This document shows positions 9,256 through 16,930 of a DNA stretch of 64,000 bases, piece by piece; position 1 is the stretch's first letter; each line of letters starts with the position of its first letter. The notes under the pieces were generated by a model that saw only the letters and a list, made by a program, of their open reading frames with translations, was not told the origin of the DNA and ran no database searches. The stretch covers positions 248,001-312,000 of the forward strand of contig NZ_PVEO01000003.1 of the NCBI RefSeq assembly GCF_002973595.1, written 5' to 3'. Source of the DNA: Jejuia pallidilutea. GTDB taxonomy: Bacteria > Bacteroidota > Bacteroidia > Flavobacteriales > Flavobacteriaceae. A program made the position numbers and the translations under genes.

Positions 9256-9633
9256 TTGAAATTTACGTACCCAAAACAAGAAAAGCTTAAGAGCAAAAAA
9301 CTAATAGAGCAGTTGTTTGCCGAAGGACAATCGGTTACAGCTTTTCCATTACGGTTAGTATACTTAGGCACTACTTTTGATGATGCTGTTATAGCAAAAA
9401 CTGGGGTTTCGGTATCTAAACGCCATTTTAAAACTGCGGTAGACAGAAACCACATAAAACGTTTGTTAAGAGAAGTTTACAGGCTAAATAAAGCTGTGTA
9501 TTTTAACAATTTAACAACGCAACATGCGTTTATGATTTTGTACATTGGCAAAGAAAAACCCTCTTTTGCCCAAATTGAAACACGTATGAAACTGTTGTTT
9601 GAAAAATTTTCGAACACATTTTCTAAAACTTAA
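9256..9633 (+). CDS. rnpA: Ribonuclease P protein component
   Basis: Protein subunit of RNase P, which matures the 5' ends of tRNAs. The 125 residues contain the RNR-type signature DRNHIKRLLREVYR (Arg64-Asn65 onwards) on the central helix and the usual N-terminal beta strands (PLRLVYLG, AKTGVSVSKR). It uses TTG at 9256; no in-frame ATG lies near and the next Met is far inside the fold. Unlike the common order, rpmH does not precede it. Twelve bases separate it from the DUF4349 gene, so co-transcription is likely. Confidence 0.92.
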   Translation: MKFTYPKQEKLKSKKLIEQLFAEGQSVTAFPLRLVYLGTTFDDAVIAKTGVSVSKRHFKTAVDRNHIKRLLREVYRLNKAVYFNNLTTQHAFMILYIGKEKPSFAQIETRMKLLFEKFSNTFSKT

Positions 9634-9645
9634 ATAAGCAAGCTT

Positions 9646-10458
9646 ATGAAATTGTTTTCTTATATATTGGTTATAACACTACCATTAATGTGTTCGTCGC
9701 CTTCATCTAAAAACTATAATTACAACGAAGGAGCAATGGATACAGAGGTTGTTATAGAAGAATCTTCATCTATAAACGGTTTAGTTTCTGTTCCTGCAGA
9801 AGCAAAACCACAAAAAATTATTAAAACCTCATATCTTAAATTTGAAACACAAGATTTAGAAAAAAGTTACAGTGCAATTATTTCAGCGGTAAAAACCAAT
9901 AATGGTTTTGTACAAGACGATAATTCTAATAAATCCTACAACACCATTACCAGACATTTAGTAATTAGAATTCCCACTTCAAACTTTCAAACAGCCATAG
10001 ATGCCATTAGTGAAAACGTATCGTATTTTGATAGTAAACGTATTTCTGCCAAAGATGTTACCGAAGAATTTATAGATTTAGAAGCCCGCTTAAAAGCAAA
10101 ACAAACCCTAGAAAAACGTTATTTAGAACTATTGAACAAAGCTAAAAACGTTAAAGAAATTCTTGAAATAGAACGCGAACTCTCTAATATTCGCGAAGAG
10201 ATTGAAGCAAAACAAGGGCGTTTAAAATACCTTCAAGATAAAGTATCGTTAAGCACCATTAACATAGAGTTTTACAAATTAACTTCAGAAGCTCCAGTAA
10301 CAACAAGTTACGGTACAAAAATGTGGAACGCTGTTAAAGGCGGGTTTAATGGTATTTCAGTATTCTTTTTAGGAATACTTTATGTGTGGCCACTTATTGT
10401 TATTGCAGGCATTGCCATATTTTTGTTGAGACGATGGATAAAAAAGAGTAAAAAATAA
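9646..10458 (+). CDS. DUF4349 lipoprotein with C-terminal membrane helix
   Basis: Function unknown. The signal ends with LPLMC, making Cys16 the lipidation site. Residues about 60-215 match the DUF4349 pattern: KTSYLKFETQDLEKSY, then IRIPTSNFQTAIDAI, then a coiled coil (about 130-185, LEARLKAKQTLEKRYLELL). A membrane helix spans about 235-258 and a basic tail KKSKK ends the protein. Both ends therefore appear membrane-attached, with the coiled coil outside the cytoplasm. It is followed after five bases by the CtpA-like protease. Confidence 0.8.
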   Translation: MKLFSYILVITLPLMCSSPSSKNYNYNEGAMDTEVVIEESSSINGLVSVPAEAKPQKIIKTSYLKFETQDLEKSYSAIISAVKTNNGFVQDDNSNKSYNTITRHLVIRIPTSNFQTAIDAISENVSYFDSKRISAKDVTEEFIDLEARLKAKQTLEKRYLELLNKAKNVKEILEIERELSNIREEIEAKQGRLKYLQDKVSLSTINIEFYKLTSEAPVTTSYGTKMWNAVKGGFNGISVFFLGILYVWPLIVIAGIAIFLLRRWIKKSKK

Positions 10459-10463
10459 TTTAG

Positions 10464-12098
10464 ATGAAGAAAATAGTAAAAAAGAACATAGTAGTTCCAA
10501 TAATTTTATCTGCTATATTTATAAGTACCACGGCATTTAAAAACGATTTTTTTGAAATAGCGAAACAAATTGAAATTTTTACAACGCTTTACAAGGAAAT
10601 CAATATGAATTATGTTGATGAAACTAATCCTGCAGATTTAATGGATACTGCCATAAAAAGCATGTTGGACGATTTAGACCCCTACACGCGCTTTATGAAC
10701 GAGCAAGATGTAGAAGCCGCTAGAATTAACAATACTGGAGATTACACAGGTATTGGCGCGCGTGTAAAAACCCAAAAAGATAAACTTATAATAATAGAGC
10801 CTTATAAAGATTATCCCGCAGATAAAGCAGGTTTAAAAGCTGGAGATGAAATTATAAAAGTAGGCGATATTATGGTTTCAGACTACAAAGAAGACTCTGG
10901 TAATTTACTAAAAGGCGCTTCGGGAAGTACCGTAAATGTAACTTTTAAACGCAACAACAACACAAAAACGGCCACTATAGAGCGTGCCGAAGTAGAGATA
11001 AAAGCAGTACCGCATTACTCTATGGTAGATACCAAAACAGGATATGTTGTGTTAAGTAAATTTAACCGTAAAGCATCGGCAGAGACTAGTTATGCCATAA
11101 GAGATTTAAAAGCCCAAGGTGCAGAACGCCTTATTTTAGATTTAAGAGGGAACCCTGGCGGATTGCTAAACGAGGCTGTTAATATTGTAAATTTATTTGT
11201 GCCTAAAGGGCAACTGGTAGTTACTACAAAGTCTAAAGTTAAAAAATACAACAAGCAATATTTTACCAGTAGAGAACCTTTAGATACCGATATTCCCTTA
11301 GTGGTTTTAATAGATGAGTCTAGTGCTTCGGCTAGTGAAATTGTATCTGGTACATTACAAGATTTAGATCGTGCCGTAATCGTTGGCGCGCGTAGTTTTG
11401 GTAAAGGTTTGGTACAGCGCCCAAAACAGTTAACTTACGGTACTCAAGTAAAAATAACCATTTCTAGATATTACACGCCATCAGGACGCTGTATTCAATC
11501 TTTAGATTATTGGAATAGAAACGAAAATGGTGAGGCGGTTCGTGTAAAACAAGAAAATTACAACGAATTTAAAACCAAAAACGGACGTAAAGTTTTTGAT
11601 GGTGGCGGCATTTTTCCTGATGTTACTATCAACAAAGTAAAAAATACAACCATTACTAAAGCGATATTAAATAGCGATTTAATATTCGATTTTGCTACAG
11701 ATTACTACTATAAAAATCCTTCATTGGATATTGATAATTTTAAATTAACCGATACCGATTTCAAGGATTTTAAAATCTTTTTAGAGAACAACAACTTTAC
11801 ATTTACAACCGATACCGAAAAAGCATTGTATAAGGCCTACGAAACTTCAATTAAAGAAAATTTAAACAACGATATAAAAGCAGATTACGATGCACTTATT
11901 TCTGGATTAAGAAACTCTAAAAAACAAGCAATTGATGCTCATAAGGATTTTATACTAAAATCGCTTACAGAAGAGATTGTAAAACGATATGCCTACCGTG
12001 AAGGCTTATACGAATATTATAAAGCTAACGATGCACATATTAAAAAAAGTACGCAAATCCTCGGTAATACTATGACTTACATGGATTATTTAAGGTAG
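10464..12098 (+). CDS. S41-family C-terminal processing peptidase (CtpA/Prc-like)
   Basis: A periplasmic serine protease that trims C-termini of exported proteins. Domains in order: N-terminal membrane anchor (about 7-25), a helical lead, a PDZ domain (about 85-165, GIGARVKTQKDK to GDEIIKVGD), and the S41 core with LRGNPGG, the nucleophile Ser289 in SSASASE, and Lys314 in SFGKGLVQ as the catalytic base. A helical C-terminal extension of about 150 residues follows. The Ser/Lys dyad is intact. Same strand as rnpA and the DUF4349 gene, five bases from the latter. Confidence 0.92.
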   Translation: MKKIVKKNIVVPIILSAIFISTTAFKNDFFEIAKQIEIFTTLYKEINMNYVDETNPADLMDTAIKSMLDDLDPYTRFMNEQDVEAARINNTGDYTGIGARVKTQKDKLIIIEPYKDYPADKAGLKAGDEIIKVGDIMVSDYKEDSGNLLKGASGSTVNVTFKRNNNTKTATIERAEVEIKAVPHYSMVDTKTGYVVLSKFNRKASAETSYAIRDLKAQGAERLILDLRGNPGGLLNEAVNIVNLFVPKGQLVVTTKSKVKKYNKQYFTSREPLDTDIPLVVLIDESSASASEIVSGTLQDLDRAVIVGARSFGKGLVQRPKQLTYGTQVKITISRYYTPSGRCIQSLDYWNRNENGEAVRVKQENYNEFKTKNGRKVFDGGGIFPDVTINKVKNTTITKAILNSDLIFDFATDYYYKNPSLDIDNFKLTDTDFKDFKIFLENNNFTFTTDTEKALYKAYETSIKENLNNDIKADYDALISGLRNSKKQAIDAHKDFILKSLTEEIVKRYAYREGLYEYYKANDAHIKKSTQILGNTMTYMDYLR

Positions 12099-12141
12099 AT
12101 TTCTAAAAAATATTATCTTTAAGCATTAATAGCTCCCCATA

Positions 12142-13005
12142 ATGCATAGACTACTTGTAATCATATTGTTATGCCTTAAATTAAGTGTTGCGTTTTCCCA
12201 AACACAATACACCCACGATGTGTATTTTAATACTGATGAATTTGTAGTACCTAAAACCGAGGAAAATAGGCTATTACTCTTTATATCTAAACTTCAAGAT
12301 ATAGAAATAGAATCTATTGTTATATATGGTTTTTGTGATGATGTTGGTGCCGATTCTTACAATATGGTATTATCTCAACAGCGTGCCGATGCCATAAAAA
12401 CTATTTTTGCCAATAACGAAATTAGCGAAGAATTAATACGAAATGTAGATGGTAAGGGCGAAATACTACTTAAAATTGTTAACGAAAAAGACATTTTAAA
12501 AATTAGGGGCCTTAATAGAAAAGTAGAAATTATTGTTAGCGAAAAAGCCCCAGAACCAAAAATTGAACCAGAGCCTGTTAAAAAAGAAACTGTTAAAGAC
12601 CCCTCCATTTCAGAACAAATAAAAGGAGATATAAAAGTAGGGGACAAAATTATTTTTAAGAACATTTTGTTTAAAACAGGGTATAGTACCGTTGTACCAG
12701 AATCTAAAAAAATATTAGAAGATATAGCAAAAGCTCTGTTAGAACGAGATGATATATATTTTACCATTCAAGGCCATGTGTGCTGTACAAAATACACAAG
12801 AGATGCCATAGATAAACGCACAAAAAAACGCAATCTTTCTGTTGCTAGAGCAAAATATGTTTACGACTATTTTGCTAGAAAAGGTGTAAACAAAAATCGT
12901 ATGCGTTATATAGGCATGCGTAGAAGATTTCCGTTAGGTGGCGACCCAAAATTCGATAGACGTGTAGAGATTGTAATTACTTACGTTGGAGATAACACTA
13001 AATAA
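12142..13005 (+). CDS. Protein with two OmpA-like domains
   Basis: A secreted protein of 287 residues with a cleavable signal (ends VAFSQ). Two OmpA/MotB-type peptidoglycan-binding domains are visible. The first (about 25-117) has FNTDEFVVPKTEENRLL and QQRADAIK. The second (about 165-283) has FKTGYSTVVPESKKIL, IQGHVC, SVARAKYVYDYF and the RRVEI ending. They are joined by a Pro/Glu-rich linker (PEPKIEPEPVKKE). Probably held to the peptidoglycan. Seven bases separate it from the next gene, so the two may share a transcript. Confidence 0.8.
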   Translation: MHRLLVIILLCLKLSVAFSQTQYTHDVYFNTDEFVVPKTEENRLLLFISKLQDIEIESIVIYGFCDDVGADSYNMVLSQQRADAIKTIFANNEISEELIRNVDGKGEILLKIVNEKDILKIRGLNRKVEIIVSEKAPEPKIEPEPVKKETVKDPSISEQIKGDIKVGDKIIFKNILFKTGYSTVVPESKKILEDIAKALLERDDIYFTIQGHVCCTKYTRDAIDKRTKKRNLSVARAKYVYDYFARKGVNKNRMRYIGMRRRFPLGGDPKFDRRVEIVITYVGDNTK

Positions 13006-13011
13006 ATAGTA

Positions 13012-14355
13012 ATGGCCTACAAATTATGCCTTTTACTTGCCACTATACTCTTTTTAACTTTTAAAGGTGTTTCACAAAACACATTTGTACCAGACGATAA
13101 TTTTGAACAAGCTTTAATTGATTTGGGGTTCGATACACCACCATTAGATGATGTGGTACCCACAGCAAATATTATTAACATAACCAGTTTAACAATTAGC
13201 AACAAAAACATACAAAACCTTACTGGTATAGAAGATTTTGCAGCACTATCCCAACTATTTGTTCAAGATAACCAGTTAAGTAGTATTGATGTAAGTGCTA
13301 ATAGTAACCTTCAAATTTTTTGGTGCTTTAACAATTTACTATCAGTTATCGATGTAAGCAATAATCCTAATCTCATTTCGCTACGTTGTGAAGAAAATAA
13401 TTTAACAAACCTAGACCTATCTCGTAATTCTGAATTAAACGTTTTAACTTGTGGAAATAATAACCTTTTAAATTTAGATGTATCTTTAAACACAAAGCTT
13501 AACAGGTTAATATGTAGCAACAATAACTTAACTTCTTTAGATTTAAGTAAAAACCCCGATTTATCGCAACTTTCCTGCGACGGTAATGAACTTAATATTC
13601 TAGATTTAAGCAACAACCTAAAAATAAACATATTAAACTGTTCCAATAACGTACTAAATGAGCTTGATGTATCTGCCCAAACCGACTTAATTGAGTTAAA
13701 CTGTAGTAACAACCAGCTGTGTTATTTAAATATTAATAATGGCAACAATGTAAATATAACCTTAATAGACTTTAGCGGGAATACTAATCTAACCTGCGTT
13801 ATAATTGATGATTTACTTAATAATCGGTCTACGTGGTTACCACTAAATTATCAAGATTATGTTATATCTATTGAGGAGTGCAGCAGTAAAGTTTTGGTAG
13901 ATAACTTAGAAGATTTTATAGGAACATCGTATATATTACCGCCAATAACCAATGGAAACTATTTTACGGCTACTTTAGGTAATGGCATACCTTTAACTGT
14001 GGGTGACGAAATTACCAGGACCCAAACCATATACATATACAACGAAAACGGATGTTTTAGCAACGAAACCAGTTTTAGCGTAATAATATCAGATAGTCCT
14101 TATTTTATACCAAAATATTTTACACCTAATAACGATGGTACAAACGATTTTTGGCAAGTAATTGATACCAATAACAGTATAAATACCATTTCTATTTACA
14201 ACAGGTTTGGTAAACTTGTAAAGTTTTTACCTAAAAACTCCCCAGGATGGGATGGTACTTTTAACGGTAAATTTTTACCAAACGATAGCTATTGGTACGA
14301 AATAGTATTAAATAACAAAGAAATATTAAGAGGATATTTTGCTTTAAAACGTTAG
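13012..14355 (+). CDS. Leucine-rich-repeat protein with type B type IX secretion tail
   Basis: An exported protein of 447 residues with a signal peptide (ends GVSQN). From about residue 60 to 245 it carries degenerate ~21-residue leucine-rich repeats with the pattern LDLSxNxxLxxLxCxxN, nine or so copies. Residues about 360-447 match the gliding-motility-associated C-terminal domain (YFTPNNDGTNDFW, NRFGKLV, GWDGTFNG, YWYEIVL), the type B signal for export by the type IX system. It is therefore likely surface-attached and may bind proteins or glycans. It ends exactly where the convergent elaA gene ends, with no bases between the two stop codons. Confidence 0.85.
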   Translation: MAYKLCLLLATILFLTFKGVSQNTFVPDDNFEQALIDLGFDTPPLDDVVPTANIINITSLTISNKNIQNLTGIEDFAALSQLFVQDNQLSSIDVSANSNLQIFWCFNNLLSVIDVSNNPNLISLRCEENNLTNLDLSRNSELNVLTCGNNNLLNLDVSLNTKLNRLICSNNNLTSLDLSKNPDLSQLSCDGNELNILDLSNNLKINILNCSNNVLNELDVSAQTDLIELNCSNNQLCYLNINNGNNVNITLIDFSGNTNLTCVIIDDLLNNRSTWLPLNYQDYVISIEECSSKVLVDNLEDFIGTSYILPPITNGNYFTATLGNGIPLTVGDEITRTQTIYIYNENGCFSNETSFSVIISDSPYFIPKYFTPNNDGTNDFWQVIDTNNSINTISIYNRFGKLVKFLPKNSPGWDGTFNGKFLPNDSYWYEIVLNNKEILRGYFALKR

Positions 14356-14796
14356 CTACTCTTTATACATGGCTATGTGCGGAATACCATCTTCTAGATA
14401 AGATGTTCCTTGTTGATGAAAACCTAAGTTAGTGTAAAACTGTTTTAAATATTCTTGAGCTGAAATTTTAATGGTAGTTTCGTTAAAATAAGTAGAAATA
14501 GCTTTAATAGAAGCCTCCATAATAGCATAACCATATTTAAAAGCTCTTTCGTTTTTTTTAACCACCACTCTACCAATACTGGCTTCATTAAAATAATCTC
14601 CAGGTTTAAAAATACGGGTGTAAGCCACCAATACTTCATTTTTAAAACCTAAAACATGTAATGCTTTTTGGTCTTTACCATCAATATCTTGGTACACGCA
14701 ATCCTGCTCTACCACAAATACCTCGCTACGTAGTTGCAGTAATTGGTACAAATTATCGGTAGAAAGTTCTTTAAAGGTTTTTATCTGTATATCCAA
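14356..14796 (-). CDS. elaA: ElaA-type GNAT acetyltransferase
   Basis: An acetyl-CoA-dependent acetyltransferase of unknown substrate. The diagnostic ElaA block LLQLRSEVFVVEQDCVYQDIDG is present, followed by IGRVVVKKNERAFKYGYAIM (acetyl-CoA loop) and FYTNLGFHQQG. I start it at TTG 14796, which yields about 146 residues, close to the 150 usual in the family. The longer open frame to ATG 14904 adds a Cys-rich tract that falls inside a palindromic element and is probably not coding. Confidence 0.82.
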   Translation of the reverse strand: MDIQIKTFKELSTDNLYQLLQLRSEVFVVEQDCVYQDIDGKDQKALHVLGFKNEVLVAYTRIFKPGDYFNEASIGRVVVKKNERAFKYGYAIMEASIKAISTYFNETTIKISAQEYLKQFYTNLGFHQQGTSYLEDGIPHIAMYKE

Positions 14797-14815
14797 ACGT
14801 AATATTTTTGTTAGG

Positions 14816-14914
14816 GCGCTACCACAAGGGTCGGGCTTTCGGCAGTCGCTTTTTTGTGTTGCATAGGTGCAACAACACAAAAAGAGCTTCAACAAATACC
14901 TCAATCCCTAGCGC
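14816..14914. repeat. ~100-base palindromic intergenic element
   Basis: Bounded by GCGCTA (14816-14821) and its complement TAGCGC (14909-14914), with an inner imperfect hairpin at about 14850-14884 (TTTTTGTGTTGCA against TGCAACAACACAAAAA). Base content is more GC-rich than the surroundings (GGTCGGGCTTTCGG). It lies in the gap between elaA and the CDF gene. I recall similar GGGTCGGGCTTTCGG tracts between genes in other Flavobacteriaceae, but cannot search for copies. Confidence 0.5.
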
Positions 14915-14936
14915 ATCTCTTTGCTAAAGTTATTTT

Positions 14937-15857
14937 TTAATCCTGTACTATCACTTCCTTGGCATCGTCCTTTCCATATTCAGGCTGTATGTTTACATGG
15001 TTAATATCGTATTTACGAAACACCAATTCTTCTACCTGTTGCAAAATTTCATCAAATTGAGATAGTGTAATATCTGCATTAAAATCTATATGTGCTTCTA
15101 AATGTATTTCTTCTTCATTTAATTGCCATACATGCACATGATGCACGTTTTTTATCATTTCAAATGTATTTATTTCATCAACAATTTTTTGAATAGGAAT
15201 ACTATCTGGCGTAAACAACATCAATACTTTAGTAGAGTTTTTTAATAAATCGTACCCCATCCAAATTAAATACAAGGCTATTACAAAAGTTAATACACTA
15301 TCTACCCAGTACAATTGGTAATATTTCATTAATAAACCACCAATTAATACTGCAACACTCGCCATCATATCGGTTAATAAATGCAGGTATGCACTTTTCA
15401 TATTCATATTAGATTCAGCATCTTTTTTAAGTAATAAAACACTAAAACCATTGCCTAGAATAGCAATAAAAGATAACCAAATAACAAGATTAGATGCTAT
15501 TTTCTGCGGATTCTGAAAACGCTCTACCGCTTCAATAATTAATAAAACAGCTACTATTATTAAGGTTGCCGCATTTACAAAAGCAGCTAAAATTTCTGCG
15601 CGCTTATACCCAAATGTTTTTTGAAACGACGCTTTCTTTTTGGTTAGTTTATTAGCAATATAGCTAACCACCAAAGAAAGTACATCGCTAAAATTATGAA
15701 GTGCATCACTTAATAAAGCTAAACTTCCAGATAAAATTCCCCCAATTACCTGCGCAACTGTAATTGCTATATTGAGTAAAATGGAAATAAAAAGGTTGCG
15801 GCCTTTTAAGTCGCCATGATGATGATGTGCGTGATTATGATCATGAGAATGACCCAT
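14937..15857 (-). CDS. Cation diffusion facilitator (Zn/Co/Cd exporter)
   Basis: Exports divalent metals by proton antiport at the inner membrane. The 306 residues begin with a His-rich tract (MGHSHDHNHAHHHHGD), then six membrane helices with the family's HN/DxxxD metal site (SDALHNFSDVLSL in helix 2, HLLTDMMASVAVL in helix 5) and a cytoplasmic C-terminal domain (about 205-300) with HHVHVW. Closest in layout to the CzcD/ZitB group, so Zn is the likely substrate. Same strand as rpiB, 20 bases away. Confidence 0.9.
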   Translation of the reverse strand: MGHSHDHNHAHHHHGDLKGRNLFISILLNIAITVAQVIGGILSGSLALLSDALHNFSDVLSLVVSYIANKLTKKKASFQKTFGYKRAEILAAFVNAATLIIVAVLLIIEAVERFQNPQKIASNLVIWLSFIAILGNGFSVLLLKKDAESNMNMKSAYLHLLTDMMASVAVLIGGLLMKYYQLYWVDSVLTFVIALYLIWMGYDLLKNSTKVLMLFTPDSIPIQKIVDEINTFEMIKNVHHVHVWQLNEEEIHLEAHIDFNADITLSQFDEILQQVEELVFRKYDINHVNIQPEYGKDDAKEVIVQD

Positions 15858-15877
15858 CTAAAAAAATTAAAATTTAA

Positions 15878-16312
15878 TTAACAAGACAACGGAATTTTGT
15901 TTATGCGGTTTTGGTGCCTACCTCCTTCAAAATCTGTTTTTAAAAAGGTTTCAACCATTTTAATAGCTTGTGGTATAGCAGTGTAACGTGCCGGAATACA
16001 TAAAATATTAGCATTGTTGTGTTGCCTTACCAATTCCACAATTTCATTGGTCCAACACAAACCCGCTCTAACCTCTTGGTATTTATTAGCCGTTATTGCA
16101 ACACCATTGGCACTACCACAAATTAAAATACCAAAATCTGCTTCTTTATTAACTATACTTTTAGCAACCGGATGTACAAAATCTGGATAGTCTACACTAT
16201 CGTGAACATCGGTACCAAAATTAACAACCGTATGTCCTTGTTTTTCTAAAAATGTTTTAATTGCAAATTTATAGTCTGTACCTGCGTGGTCGTTTCCTAT
16301 CGAGATGGTCAT
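15878..16312 (-). CDS. rpiB: Ribose-5-phosphate isomerase B
   Basis: Interconverts ribose 5-phosphate and ribulose 5-phosphate in the pentose phosphate pathway. At 144 residues it has the full family length. Signature blocks: IGNDHAG (His9), YPDFVHPVA, CGSANG with catalytic Cys65, and NNANILCIPAR. It is the first gene of the leftward group; upstream is a 618-base gene-free stretch. Confidence 0.92.
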   Translation of the reverse strand: MTISIGNDHAGTDYKFAIKTFLEKQGHTVVNFGTDVHDSVDYPDFVHPVAKSIVNKEADFGILICGSANGVAITANKYQEVRAGLCWTNEIVELVRQHNNANILCIPARYTAIPQAIKMVETFLKTDFEGGRHQNRINKIPLSC

Positions 16313-16930
16313 AGTTCTAAATAATAATAGTTTTATATTACAAAGTTACTAAAACCAAATGCTGTTAACTACATTTTTAATGACTTGTTAATATCTATAG
16401 ATTGTTTTTTATAAAAATAATTAGGAAAATCAATTAAAATTTTTAATCCGTAACGTTTAATTAACATGCAAATAAGTTAATGTAAATTTTTGGTTAAGTT
16501 ATCAGCACTTCAATCTATACTTTTTAGCTATGTTAACTAAAATAATTATTAAACAATTGTTGTTAGTTTAGGTTATAAACAATTGTTGATAGTAAATTCA
16601 AATTAACTAAATTTTAAGCTATTACCTTTTTTAAAGCTGTTAATTACGTATCAATAAAATGCAATAACATATATATCAAAATAAAGCTTAAAAAAGTTAT
16701 ACCGCTATCAACACACTATAATAACCATCATTTATTTTTTTAAATTTTAAAAAGAAAATATTAATATAATATATAATGTGGATAACTTGAATTTAACATA
16801 AAATAAATACGATTAAATATTAAAACATTAGCTTTGTAGAAACAAATAGCTCATCTTCTCGAAAATAAAGCTATTTATAAAACAAATTTCCTATGTATCT
16901 TTAGGAAAAGAATATGATTACATAAATTAA
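16313..16930. other. Gene-free AT-rich stretch; candidate replication origin or control region
   Basis: No open frame of useful length. It holds a perfect DnaA-box (TGTGGATAA, 16777-16785, minus-strand sense), two near-boxes in opposite orientations (TGTTGATAG 16584-16592; CTATCAACA 16705-16713), and a 13-base direct repeat TAAACAATTGTTG at 16550-16562 and 16576-16588. Genes to the left run leftward and those to the right run rightward for over 30 kb, the polarity expected around an origin. It also must contain the rpiB and rnr promoters. The origin role is inference. Confidence 0.35.
16550..16588. repeat. 13-base direct repeat pair
   Basis: TAAACAATTGTTG occurs at 16550-16562 and again at 16576-16588, 26 bases apart start to start. 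Each copy holds the palindrome CAATTG. The second copy runs into a DnaA-box-like site. Confidence 0.6.

Noticed and set aside
14797-14904. N-terminal Cys-rich extension of the ElaA frame
   Set aside because: It falls in a palindromic GC-richer element and has no counterpart in the ElaA family; the TTG at 14796 fits family length.
16499-16507. TTATCAGCA as an additional DnaA box
   Set aside because: Two mismatches to the consensus in very AT-rich DNA; expected by chance.
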